From SZUA-365 sp049663345 (lineage in GTDB: Bacteria; Bacteroidota; Ignavibacteria; SZUA-365), in contig JBATDG010000074.1 of the NCBI GenBank assembly GCA_049663345.1, positions 1 to 64,000 on the forward strand: DNA of 64,000 nucleotides, read 5' to 3'. Under the pieces are notes generated by a model that was given only the letters and a program-made list of their open reading frames with translations, made no database searches and was not told the DNA's origin. This document shows positions 17,215 through 25,519 of the stretch, piece after piece. The translations under genes were made by a program, and so were the position numbers. The stretch's first letter is position 1. Every line of letters starts with the position of its first letter.

Positions 17215-17918
17215 AACGTATCCTGATGAGTTATTGGTGGAGTATTAAAGACATTCATTGCCCGCTGCATGCCGATATCCATTATCGCGAGGACAGCATC
17301 CGCCGCCCGATCGACCATGGACGCGGCATGAGGGAGTTCTTCTACTTTGAACGGGCTCAAGACATATTCCGCAAGATCAGCAGACTCGGTTGAAAAATCA
17401 ACCCCGCATCGCATACGAGGGATTTTATCCGTTCCGACCTTCTCGATCACGGAAGCCAACCCATTATGTCCTCCATCGCTTCCGCGGCTGCGCAAACGCA
17501 GATGCCCGAGCGGAAGCTGCACTTCGTCATAAACCACAAGCAGCTCTGCAGGCTGCAGATCGAATTGGTCCATCAATAGGATGACCGCTTCGCCGCTGAG
17601 ATTCATGTATGTCCACGGCTTGCAAAGAATAACGCTCCAGTCGCCGTGTCGACCAGTAGCCTGATACTGGTTCGTTACAAAAGAAGACTCGCGAATATTC
17701 AGCATATCCGCGAGCCTGTCCAAAACCTGGAAGCCGATATTATGCCTCGTTTGCGCATAGCGCGGGCCCGGATTGCCGAGTCCGACTACGCAAAGCCGCT
17801 GCGGCTCCGGAGCGTCCTGCCTGCGTTCCCCGGCCAGCCCCGTTTCCGGAGCTGAACCTTCGTCCGCAAGGAGGTCGCTGTCGTTGTGCAGCCCGCTCTC
17901 TGAAGTTTCCAGCGGCAA
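17211..17918 (-). CDS. pth: Peptidyl-tRNA hydrolase
   Basis: A 235-residue Pth that recycles peptidyl-tRNA. The conserved core begins LCVVGLGNPGPRYAQTRHNIG near residue 43, with the catalytic His in TRHNIG. KPWTYMNLSGEAV, VYDEVQLPLG and GSDGGHNGLASV follow. The first 40 residues are an acidic, non-conserved extension (SGLHNDSDLLADEGSAPE), so a later start is possible. The rplY-pth order is classical; rplY ends 5 bases upstream and hppA overlaps downstream. Confidence 0.95.
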   Translation of the reverse strand: MPLETSESGLHNDSDLLADEGSAPETGLAGERRQDAPEPQRLCVVGLGNPGPRYAQTRHNIGFQVLDRLADMLNIRESSFVTNQYQATGRHGDWSVILCKPWTYMNLSGEAVILLMDQFDLQPAELLVVYDEVQLPLGHLRLRSRGSDGGHNGLASVIEKVGTDKIPRMRCGVDFSTESADLAEYVLSPFKVEELPHAASMVDRAADAVLAIMDIGMQRAMNVFNTPPITHQDTL

Positions 17919-17923
17919 AGGAA

Positions 17924-18550
17924 TTATTCGTCCCCGCCTTTTTCACTGCCGACAAGAGCAGGGGTGCCATCCTTATCCTCAGTTTCTCCGGCAGCAGCCT
18001 CTGCGCGCGGATGGCTGAGAATAGCTATTGACTGATCGCCGTTTGTGATGATTTCCACATTTTCGAGCTTCAAATCGCTCACAAGCAGAGACGTGCCAAT
18101 TTGCAGATCCGTAATATCAACCCCGATGTGTTCCGGTAGATTCTTCGGAGTACATTCGACTTCGAGTTTGTGCAGGACCTGCTGCAGAATGCCGCCGAGG
18201 CGAACGCCTTCGCAAGAACCTTCAAGGATCACAGGGACCTCGAATTTCATCTTCTGTCCACGAACGACGCCGATAAGATCGAAATGGACCATTCGGTCGG
18301 TGACGGGGTCGAACTGCACATCGCGCAGCACGGCAGCTTCGCTGCTGCCATCGCTGAGCTGCAGATCAACGATATGAGTTTCGGATGTATAGACGAGGTG
18401 ACGCAAGTCCAGCGCCTCGACTTCGATGGAAAGGTTCTTCTCGTTTCCGAGATAGAACACGCCCGGCACCTTGCCATCGCGGCGGGCGGCGTTGGATGCG
18501 GTTCGACCCTTGTAGTCACGGATCTTCGCTTTAAGAGTGATTTCAGCCAC
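17924..18550 (-). CDS. rplY: 50S ribosomal protein L25/general stress protein Ctc
   Basis: A 208-residue L25 of the long Ctc type: an N-terminal 5S rRNA-binding domain (GRTASNAARRDGKVPGVFYL), a TL5-like beta C-terminal domain (VILEGSCEGVRLGGILQQV) and an acidic tail (AAAGETEDKDG). It sits between prs and pth, the usual neighbourhood in many bacteria. Confidence 0.95.
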   Translation of the reverse strand: MAEITLKAKIRDYKGRTASNAARRDGKVPGVFYLGNEKNLSIEVEALDLRHLVYTSETHIVDLQLSDGSSEAAVLRDVQFDPVTDRMVHFDLIGVVRGQKMKFEVPVILEGSCEGVRLGGILQQVLHKLEVECTPKNLPEHIGVDITDLQIGTSLLVSDLKLENVEIITNGDQSIAILSHPRAEAAAGETEDKDGTPALVGSEKGGDE

Positions 18551-18579
18551 GGGAATACTCCTGATAAATCGTGTATTGA

Positions 18580-19527
18580 TTACATTAGTTTGTCTTTGTC
18601 AATATCGAACAGGGAGCTGATGGATTGATGCAGATGAGTCCGCTTGATCGCCTCGGCGAACAGGCTGGAGACGGACTGCACTTCGACCAAACCAGTTTCC
18701 TGCATTTCTTTACGCAGCGGAATCGTGTCGGTAACCAGGATCTTCGAGACACCCGATTCCAGAATTTTCTCAGGGGCCGATCCGGAAAACACCGCATGCG
18801 TGCATGCACCATAAACATTCCTGGCTCCGGCCTTCTTCAACGCAAGGACCGCGCTGGCGAAGGTTCCCCCGGTATCAATCATATCATCGACCAGCAGCAC
18901 GTTTCGATCGTCAACCTGTCCGATGATATTCATAACTTCGGCCTCGTTCTGCCGCGGCCTGCGCTTGTCGAGCACTACCAGCTCAGCTTTCAGCCGCTTG
19001 GCAAAGGAGCGTGCCATTTTAATTCCGCCCACATCGGGCGATACAACCGAAAGATCCGTGAGCGCCTGCTCGCGATACGATTTCAACAGCACCGCCGACG
19101 AATAGAGATGGTCGAACGGGATATCAAAAAAGCCCTGGATCTGCGGTGCGTGCAGGTCCATCGACACCACGCGGTCGGCGCCGGCGCTGGTAATCAGATT
19201 CGCTACCAGCTTTGCTGTAATGGCGACGCGGGGCTGATCCTTTCGATCTTGACGCGCGTATCCGAAATACGGGAGCACTGCCGTCACACGTCTGGCAGAG
19301 GCTCGCTTGGCGGCGTCGATCATGATCAGTAGTTCGAGAAGATTTTCGGCGGGCGGGTTTGTGCTCTGAATGATGAACACATCGCGGCCGCGGATATTTT
19401 CACGATACTTGACCCATATCTCGCCGTCACAGAACGTCTTGATCTCGCATGCACCGAGAGGCTCGCCGATTTGCGCGGCGATGTTTTCAGCAAGCACAGG
19501 ATTTGAACGTCCACTAAAGACTAACAT
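18580..19527 (-). CDS. prs: Ribose-phosphate pyrophosphokinase
   Basis: A 315-residue PRPP synthase converting ribose 5-phosphate and ATP to PRPP. Conserved parts are MLVFSGRSNPVLAENIAAQI, FCDGEIWVKYRENIRGRDVF, YFGYARQDRKDQPR (catalytic loop) and the PRPP motif LLVDDMIDTGGTF. I place the start at the ATG at 19527, with AGAGGTG upstream; an upstream TTG adds a non-conserved extension. It lies 39 bases downstream of tRNA-Gln and 29 bases upstream of rplY. Confidence 0.96.
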   Translation of the reverse strand: MLVFSGRSNPVLAENIAAQIGEPLGACEIKTFCDGEIWVKYRENIRGRDVFIIQSTNPPAENLLELLIMIDAAKRASARRVTAVLPYFGYARQDRKDQPRVAITAKLVANLITSAGADRVVSMDLHAPQIQGFFDIPFDHLYSSAVLLKSYREQALTDLSVVSPDVGGIKMARSFAKRLKAELVVLDKRRPRQNEAEVMNIIGQVDDRNVLLVDDMIDTGGTFASAVLALKKAGARNVYGACTHAVFSGSAPEKILESGVSKILVTDTIPLRKEMQETGLVEVQSVSSLFAEAIKRTHLHQSISSLFDIDKDKLM

Positions 19528-19566
19528 GCGTTTGCACCTCTGTTCGGATAAACGAGCCAAGTTCTG

Positions 19567-19638
19567 CTGGGGCGGAAGGGTTCGAACCTTCGAATGTCGG
19601 CTCCAAAGGCCGATGCCTTACCACTTGGCTACGCCCCA
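19567..19638 (-). tRNA. tRNA-Gln (anticodon TTG)
   Basis: The 72 bases fold into a full cloverleaf on the minus strand: acceptor TGGGGCG/CGCCCCA with discriminator G, anticodon stem TCGGC/GCCGA with loop CTTTGGA (anticodon TTG), and T-arm GAAGG-TTCGAAC-CCTTC. CCA is not encoded. It lies just upstream of prs. Confidence 0.95.
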
Positions 19639-19909
19639 CTCAAAAGCATAAGTTTACTGCAAATTGCAGTAGTTAGCAAATATACCAAAGGCGGGAATGT
19701 GAGTCAAATCAATAACATAGGTACTTACTGCCGCCCTAAACCCACTGATTTCAGGGGAGAGGATGCCTCCGAATGATTGCCGGAGACGCAGCGGCGGAAA
19801 TATTTTCACTCGTTTTTGCTGAAAGAGCTTATCGGTGGGGCAAATTATCACGCAACTTTTCAGAACGCAGAAGCGAAATTTCTGCGATTCCTGAGACGGA
19901 ATCGGACCA

Positions 19910-20611
19910 TTATTCACCCAATTTGAGACGCTCTGCCAGGCGGCGCGGAAGCCCGTTTTTCAGAATTTTTTTGGCCGCGCTTTCCACATCGTACTCCACT
20001 CTTCTATTCTCATAGGTCCCTGCCACCGTGTCGAGCAGGCCGTAGCTGCTGCGCCAGTTTCTGTCGCGCGGCTGTCCGACGCTGCCAACGTTGATAAGGT
20101 AGCGTTGACCATGCGTGTATTCGTAGATACCCGCATCGATCGGATACATTCCCGGAACATGCGAGTGTCCGATGAAGCAAATTCGCTCGTGGAAATACCG
20201 GCCGAGCAGCCGCGCTTCCATTCCGCTGAAAACGTAATCCCATTGCTCGGGTGCACGCGGGGCGGAGTGTACGAACAAGAGGTCGTCCTTCGAAACCCGA
20301 TAGGGAAGTCCCTGAAGAAAGGCGACATCCTCGGTTGAGAGCTGGGCAGTGGTCCACGCCACCGCTTCCCGCGCATTGGGATTGAAGAAGGAACGTCCGG
20401 ATTCCGTAAATACCGCAGCGTCGTGATTCCCCAGCACGCATATCTCCGCCCGCTCCCGGATTATATTAAGACAGGCTGCCGGATCCGCTCCGTATCCAAC
20501 GATATCACCGAGGCAGACCAGGCGGTCGGCCTGAATCATCTCAATATCCAGAAGCACGCTTTCGAGTGCTTCGAGATTTGCATGTATGTCAGAAATTATG
20601 GCGAGACGCAC
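19910..20611 (-). CDS. Calcineurin-like metallophosphoesterase
   Basis: A 233-residue phosphodiesterase of the MJ0936/YfcE type. Metal ligands are in SDIHAN (D8, H10), LGDIVGYGADP, LGNHDAAV, FVHSAPRAPE and GHSHVPG. The substrate is unknown; relatives hydrolyse cyclic or bis-phosphodiesters. I prefer the GTG at 20611 because the family begins M-R-L-A-I-I-S-D; a TTG at 20668 would add 19 residues. It is divergent from the OstA-like gene at 20734. Confidence 0.85.
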   Translation of the reverse strand: MRLAIISDIHANLEALESVLLDIEMIQADRLVCLGDIVGYGADPAACLNIIRERAEICVLGNHDAAVFTESGRSFFNPNAREAVAWTTAQLSTEDVAFLQGLPYRVSKDDLLFVHSAPRAPEQWDYVFSGMEARLLGRYFHERICFIGHSHVPGMYPIDAGIYEYTHGQRYLINVGSVGQPRDRNWRSSYGLLDTVAGTYENRRVEYDVESAAKKILKNGLPRRLAERLKLGE

Positions 20612-20733
20612 GAAGGCAGCAATCAGTGTTGGGTGAAGAAAACTAGGCAGGTGCGCGGCGAAAAACAAGCGAAAAGAAGAAAGAGGCGGCTCATCCTTCG
20701 GGAAGTTTGGGCGCCATACCGTATTTTGTGCAG

Positions 20734-22098
20734 ATGCGTCTCGTAGATCAAATACTTCAGAACTTCATTCCGGGCACCAGGATCAGCCTGCGGTTCAATA
20801 CATGGGCTGCGCTTCTCGCTCTCCCGCTTCTGTTTATTATGCTTCCAACTTCGCTGCATGGGCAGGAACGGTCGCTGCTCAGAGTGCTGGCAGCGGATCG
20901 GCTCGAGGGACGGCTGGTCGGCGACATGGAGCTCCGCGAACTCGTGGGCAACGTTAAGCTGCAGCAGGACAACGTGCTCATCAGCTGCGACCGCGCCACA
21001 CAGAATATTTCGCGCAACAGTGCGCAGCTCAGCGGAAATGTCATCATCACGCAGGATACACTCACCCTCAAAACTGAACGCGGCTCTTATGATGGAGACA
21101 CGCGCAGCGCTTCCTCGAATGAGGGGATCTACATAAACGACGGCCATATCGTTCTTCAGGCCCGCATGGGCAGCTATCGCACAGGTTCGAAAATCGCGGA
21201 ATTCTCAAGCAATGTGACGGTCGACGACACCGCGGCCACCATTACATCCAGCCGCATGCAGTACATCCGCGACAGTGCCTTGATCATCGCATGGGAAAAT
21301 GTGCGCATCCGCTTCAAGGATGAGAACGTGCTCATCACCGCTGACAGTGTGCGGCATTATTCAGATCTGAAGCGCACATACTTTCATAACAGTCCTAAAC
21401 TCTGGCAGATCGATACGGTTTACGTCTCGCGCGTCGAGGATGAAATCGACTCGCTCGATCTCGACACGCTCAGCATCGTCGCCGACCGGATGGAAGCGCT
21501 TCGCGACAGCAGCAACAGTTTTTTCACTGAGGGAAATGTGCGGATCGTGCGCTCGGGGCTCGCCGCGCTTTGCAACGACGCCGCCCTTCTTCGGGCGGAC
21601 AGTTTGATGATTCTGCGCGGTGATCCCGTGTTATGGTTTGACGACAACCAGATCACGGGCGATTCGATTGCGGCGCGCATCGCAGGCAGCGAGCTGCGTG
21701 CACTCGACGTTATCGGAAATGCCTTCAGTCTGTCTCGCAGCAAACCAAGCGAACAGGATACCCTTTACCCTCCCGACAGATTCGATCAGACAAAAGGCAA
21801 GCGTATCCGCATGCAGTTTGAAGACAAAAAACCGCAGCGCATCCGCGTTGAAGAGACCGCCATCAGCGTCTACTATTTGTATGACGGACTGGCGCTCAAC
21901 GGGCTGCGGCGCGAGAGCAGCGATTTGATCATCATAGATTTTTCGGACGGAAAGGTGGAAACCATTCGCAGTATTCGCGGCGTCGAAGGCGTGTACTACC
22001 CCGAGAAATTCGTTACCCGGAAAGAATCCAGCTACAACATCGACGGCTTCAACTGGCGTGACGACCGTCCCGTCATGCCGCAGCACCCTGATTATTAG
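20734..22098 (+). CDS. OstA/LptA-family periplasmic protein
   Basis: A 454-residue protein with an N-terminal membrane or signal segment (ALLALPLLFIMLPTSLHGQ). Repeated beta-strand elements of the OstA fold follow (LEGRLVGDMELRELVGNVKL, NVIITQDTLTLKTERGSYDG, ENVRIRFKDENVLITADSV). This is the LptA-like family that bridges LPS transport to the outer membrane. The second half continues in the same style and ends NWRDDRPVMPQHPDY. The length, about twice an LptA, is typical for Bacteroidota relatives. LptC and LptB are not adjacent. I use the ATG at 20734; weaker GTG and TTG starts lie upstream. Confidence 0.85.
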   Translation: MRLVDQILQNFIPGTRISLRFNTWAALLALPLLFIMLPTSLHGQERSLLRVLAADRLEGRLVGDMELRELVGNVKLQQDNVLISCDRATQNISRNSAQLSGNVIITQDTLTLKTERGSYDGDTRSASSNEGIYINDGHIVLQARMGSYRTGSKIAEFSSNVTVDDTAATITSSRMQYIRDSALIIAWENVRIRFKDENVLITADSVRHYSDLKRTYFHNSPKLWQIDTVYVSRVEDEIDSLDLDTLSIVADRMEALRDSSNSFFTEGNVRIVRSGLAALCNDAALLRADSLMILRGDPVLWFDDNQITGDSIAARIAGSELRALDVIGNAFSLSRSKPSEQDTLYPPDRFDQTKGKRIRMQFEDKKPQRIRVEETAISVYYLYDGLALNGLRRESSDLIIIDFSDGKVETIRSIRGVEGVYYPEKFVTRKESSYNIDGFNWRDDRPVMPQHPDY

Positions 22099-22287
22099 CA
22101 TAGAGTCTAAAAAGCCCGGTTTATCCGCTACAGCAGAATCGCAGTGATGCCTTCATCCAAAGCGGCCATGCATGCGATCTGTTGAAGCGTTGAAACAATC
22201 CCCAAAGGTCACCGTACTGTACACCACAACGCAGCGCGCTCCCCGCATATACTCAGGAGCCGCCCATCACCCCAAGGAGGTGCAGTC

Positions 22288-22755
22288 ATGGAAAAACGAT
22301 TATATCGCAACACTGAAAACAAAATGATCGGCGGAGTCTGCACAGGACTCGCGGAATACTTCTCGATCGATCCTGTATTGATCCGTCTCGTTTTTGTTAT
22401 TCTTACCCTTCATCACGGCATCGGCATTCTTGCCTATGTCATCCTCTGGATTGTCGTGCCGGCGCGTATGCACACGGTCAGGGTTGAGACTTCCAGCGGC
22501 GAGGTCGCGATGGAAGAAGACGAGAGCGGCGGTTTCGCTGTTCCACCGATTCGTGAGAAAAAGGAGCACGGACGCGGAAGTTTTGTCGGCGGCATCTCAC
22601 TCGTTGTAATCGGAACTTTGTTTCTGCTCGACAACTTCATTCCCAGTTTCGGATTTGAGGACTTCTGGCCACTTCTGCTAATCGCCGTTGGTGCCGGAAT
22701 GCTGTGGAATACAATCCCCCGTCCCAATCACGAAAACGGAGAGGTGGCATCATGA
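22288..22755 (+). CDS. PspC-domain protein with LiaF-like TM segment
   Basis: A 155-residue membrane protein. PspC occupies residues 1-60 (RNTENKMIGGVCTGLAEYFSIDP, abbreviated motif GGVCTGLAEYF), with one TM segment. A linker follows, then a C-terminal two-TM LiaI/LiaF-type segment (ISLVVIGTLFLLDNFIPSFG). PspC proteins act in envelope-stress signalling. AAGGAGG lies seven bases before the ATG. Its last codons overlap the next gene's ATG, so both are probably one envelope-stress operon. Confidence 0.9.
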   Translation: MEKRLYRNTENKMIGGVCTGLAEYFSIDPVLIRLVFVILTLHHGIGILAYVILWIVVPARMHTVRVETSSGEVAMEEDESGGFAVPPIREKKEHGRGSFVGGISLVVIGTLFLLDNFIPSFGFEDFWPLLLIAVGAGMLWNTIPRPNHENGEVAS

Positions 22756-23687
22756 AATCAGGTCGCGTGTTCTGGGGAACCCTGTTTGTTATTCTCGGTC
22801 TCCTCGGCATTCTAAACAACTTTTTCAGTCTGGCCATTTCGTGGGATTTCCTCTGGAAGCTTTGGCCGCTGCTGCTCGTCTTCCTCGGCGTCAGCGCCTT
22901 CCTTAAGGATTCCAAATCGAAGTGGATTGTCATCGGCGGCATTGGACTGCTTACCGGCGTCGTAATATTCGCGTCCGTGCAGCGCGGCTGCGACAGTGTC
23001 GACCACATCATCACCAACATCGACGGCGATCATACTCCTGGAAATTATACAGAACAGGAACTGACATTCGGCTACGACAGTGCGGCAGCAACCGCCAAAT
23101 TCTATTTCGAAGGCGGAGCCGGTCATTTTGAAATGGGCGACACCACAAGTTCATTTGTGTCGGCAAGCGCCAAGGGAAACGTGTCCGAATATATCCTCGA
23201 CTACGATTCTGAGGATAATATCCCTGCGTTCCGGCTGCACATGGCGGAAGAATCCATTTCCTGGAAAGGCAACAAAATGCGCAACCATGTGATGATGCGC
23301 CTGCACCCCGATCCGCTGTGGGATTTGAACATAGATGCAGGAGCCGCAAAAATCGAATTTGATCTTCGCGCCTACCGTATCGGCCGCCTTGATCTCGATG
23401 CGGGAGCTGCATCTGTGAAATTACGGTTGGGCAGCCGCGCCGACACCTCACATGTGAAGATTGAAACCGGTGCATCGAGCGTGCATATTTTCGTCCCTAC
23501 GGGCGTCGGCTGTGAATTCAACACCGAATCCGCTCTCTCATCGAAGCATATCAACGGATTTGCCAACAAAGGCGACGGTGTTTACCGCACCGACAACTTC
23601 GATACTGCAAAAAAACGGATTTTCATTTTTGTAGATTCCGGCCTCTCGAGCATATCCGTCGATCGATATGATGAAGAGACCTGGTGA
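22752..23687 (+). CDS. LiaF-like TM protein with DUF4097-type beta domain
   Basis: A 311-residue protein. An N-terminal LiaI/LiaF-type TM module (VFWGTLFVILGLLGILNNFF) covers residues 1-85. From residue about 100 a soluble repetitive beta domain follows, in which D-A-G-A-A and E-T-G-A-S-S-V motifs recur, as in the LiaF C-terminus and DUF4097 beta-helices. It starts at 22752 (ATGA overlap), making the pair with the PspC gene. A strong terminator follows at 23728. The likely role is in membrane-stress sensing; this is an inference from domains. Confidence 0.85.
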   Translation: MKSGRVFWGTLFVILGLLGILNNFFSLAISWDFLWKLWPLLLVFLGVSAFLKDSKSKWIVIGGIGLLTGVVIFASVQRGCDSVDHIITNIDGDHTPGNYTEQELTFGYDSAAATAKFYFEGGAGHFEMGDTTSSFVSASAKGNVSEYILDYDSEDNIPAFRLHMAEESISWKGNKMRNHVMMRLHPDPLWDLNIDAGAAKIEFDLRAYRIGRLDLDAGAASVKLRLGSRADTSHVKIETGASSVHIFVPTGVGCEFNTESALSSKHINGFANKGDGVYRTDNFDTAKKRIFIFVDSGLSSISVDRYDEETW

Positions 23688-23727
23688 GATGGTTTCGTAA
23701 ATTTAAAGGCACCCACGTATTTACAAT

Positions 23728-23750
23728 AAACCCCGCCACGGCGGGGTTTT
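23728..23750 (+). terminator. Rho-independent terminator
   Basis: AACCCCGCC-ACG-GCGGGGTTTT follows the PspC/LiaF pair by 40 bases. It is a perfect stem ending in a T-run on the plus strand. The flanking A-run allows weak activity on the minus strand too. Confidence 0.9.
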
Positions 23751-23807
23751 ATAATGCACAGATCTGTCCTCAAGCTCAAAAGATGGCGTCTTCGGGACGG
23801 CTGGAAA

Positions 23808-23921
23808 TCAGGGATCGAAGCTGTCGCCGCCTGTCTTCATGATCTTGTAGAGGCAGCCGGCAAGCAGCAGGATAACCGTTCCCCATCCGAATGCCATGAA
23901 AATTATGCCGCTGGTTTCCAT
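23808..23921 (-). CDS. 37-residue single-TM peptide, MetS/symporter small-subunit-like
   Basis: A 37-codon frame starting with ATG and preceded by AGGAGCAGGA. It reads METSGIIFMAFGWGTVILLL, then AGCLYKIMKTGGDSFDP. The pattern of a short polar N-terminus, G-I-I-x-M-x-x-G-W-G in the membrane segment and C-L-Y-K at its end resembles the tiny accessory subunits (MetS-like) of sodium symporters. No symporter gene lies in the window, so it would be an orphan. It is too short for firm homology from reading alone. Confidence 0.5.
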   Translation of the reverse strand: METSGIIFMAFGWGTVILLLAGCLYKIMKTGGDSFDP

Positions 23922-24077
23922 TCCTGCTCCTGGAATAATCATCTTTATTGACGAAGTATACGACAGACTTAAGCGAAACTCAACGAATAAATCAGAATCC
24001 GACTCCTATCAGAATCTCCACTGAGCCAAATCCCGACTCCGTCACAGGAAGACGGCAAGCCTGCTTTTCGCTCCGAT

Positions 24078-24467
24078 TCAGCCTTTGACGGCGATGCAGC
24101 TGATTTCCACAATTCCATCCTTGGGAAGGCGGGCAACTTCGATGGCTGCACGGCTCGGCGGATTCGCAACGAAATACTGTGCGTAGACTTCGTTCATTGC
24201 GGCGAAATCATTCATGTCCTTGAGAAAGACAGTGCATGCGGTGACGTCGCCCATTGAGGCGCCGGCAGCTTCGAGAATGGCGGTCATATTCTTCAGCGCT
24301 TTGTCTGTCTGTTCACGAATCCCTCCATCCACAAAATTTCCCGTCACTTCATCAAGCCCAAGCTGGCCGGAGACGAAAATCATGTTGCCGGCAATATTGG
24401 CCTGGCTGTAAGGACCGATCGCCTTTGGCGCTTTATCGGTTTGTACTACTTCGCGATGATGACTCAT
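24078..24467 (-). CDS. RidA-family enamine/imine deaminase
   Basis: A 129-residue RidA (YjgF/YER057c/UK114) protein. GPYSQANIAGNMIFVSGQLG, NMTAILEAAGASMGDV and PPSRAAIEVARLPKDG are diagnostic. The Arg in PSRAAIEV, needed for hydrolysis of reactive 2-aminoacrylate-type imines, is present. GGAGT lies upstream of the ATG at 24467. It is monocistronic as far as visible. Confidence 0.96.
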   Translation of the reverse strand: MSHHREVVQTDKAPKAIGPYSQANIAGNMIFVSGQLGLDEVTGNFVDGGIREQTDKALKNMTAILEAAGASMGDVTACTVFLKDMNDFAAMNEVYAQYFVANPPSRAAIEVARLPKDGIVEISCIAVKG

Positions 24468-24636
24468 GTGATGACACTCCTTTGAAACTGAATGTATGGA
24501 TAAAAAGGTTTGCAGCTATAAATATCGCTTGCGGTCTCCGGTCCGATGCGCGGCTTGTTCGCATGGATGCGCATTCTTATGTTGATCGGAGAACGCATTC
24601 TTTCATAGGAACCAGCACAAGTGACAGGATAGAACA

Positions 24637-24975
24637 ATGGCCCGATTCAAACGACATATTCTCATTTGTGAAAACCAACGCGCCGAGGGACACGTGCGCG
24701 GATCCTGTGCAAGAAAAGGCAGTTGCGATCTCACCGCAAAATTCAAGGAAGAGCTTCGGAGCCGTGGATTGGCTTCTCAGTACCGTGCAAATAACTCGGG
24801 CTGTCTCGATGCCTGCGAATTCGGGCCTGTCGTTGTCGTCTATCCCGACGCTGTCTGGTATGGCGGAGTGACTACGGAGGATGTCGCAGAGATCATCGAC
24901 TCGCATGTCATTGGCGGCGAGCCGGTGCAGCGGCTGATGATTCAGGACAAGCGGTTTCTGCAGGACTTCGAATAG
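24637..24975 (+). CDS. Thioredoxin-like [2Fe-2S] ferredoxin
   Basis: A 112-residue protein of the NuoE/Shethna-type thioredoxin-fold ferredoxins. Cysteines lie in HILICEN, GSCARKGSC and SGCLDACEFGPVVVVYPD, the last being the typical C-x3-C with FGPxVxVYP. It probably carries electrons in the cytoplasm; the partner is unknown. Its stop is 10 bases from the convergent kdsC stop. Confidence 0.88.
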   Translation: MARFKRHILICENQRAEGHVRGSCARKGSCDLTAKFKEELRSRGLASQYRANNSGCLDACEFGPVVVVYPDAVWYGGVTTEDVAEIIDSHVIGGEPVQRLMIQDKRFLQDFE

Positions 24976-24985
24976 CGCGTACCGA

Positions 24986-25519
24986 TTACGCTTCGTCGTC
25001 GCCGGAGCGCACCCTGACGAGCATCATCAATACTTCGCGCACAGCGCCATATCCCCCGCGATAATGGGAGACGTAATGTGCTGCCATTCTTGCCGAAATA
25101 TGGGCATTTGAGGGAGTTGCGGCAAAGCCAACGCTTTTCAGCACACTGACATCCAGGATGCCGTCGCCCATGTAAGCGATGCTTTCATCCTTGAGCTGAT
25201 ATAGCGCCTTGAATTCCTTGTAGGCTTCGGTCTTGTCGAACATCCCGTGATAGATGTCATGTATGCCGAGTTCGCGAGCCCTGTGCAGGACCAGATCGGA
25301 TGCATGTGTCGTGATGATCCCGATTCGGATTCCGATGCGCTGGGCGGTCTGGATACTTTCTGCATCCATAACCGTGAACACGCGATTGTCGAGGCCATTT
25401 TCGGTAATAGTCACTGAGCCATCGGTGAGCACGCCATCGACATCAAGCAGAAATGCTTTGATGCGCAGGAGGCGGTCCACTACATGGGGATTGATTTCTT
25501 TGACAGAGGGAATAGTCAT
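24986..25519 (-). CDS. kdsC: KDO 8-phosphate phosphatase, HAD family
   Basis: A 177-residue HAD subclass IIIA phosphatase releasing KDO from KDO 8-phosphate for LPS. It shows FLLDVDGVLTDG (nucleophile motif), TTHASD, K in GMFDKTEAYKEF, and MGDGILDVSVL. The ATG at 25519 overlaps the kdsA stop, which directly supports the pathway call. A longer open frame upstream is not used. Confidence 0.93.
   Translation of the reverse strand: MTIPSVKEINPHVVDRLLRIKAFLLDVDGVLTDGSVTITENGLDNRVFTVMDAESIQTAQRIGIRIGIITTHASDLVLHRARELGIHDIYHGMFDKTEAYKEFKALYQLKDESIAYMGDGILDVSVLKSVGFAATPSNAHISARMAAHYVSHYRGGYGAVREVLMMLVRVRSGDDEA

Noticed and set aside
19654..19917. 87-residue minus-strand frame upstream of tRNA-Gln
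   Set aside because: No recognisable domain, unusual composition and no clear ribosome site; the 270-base stretch appears to be a non-coding gap.
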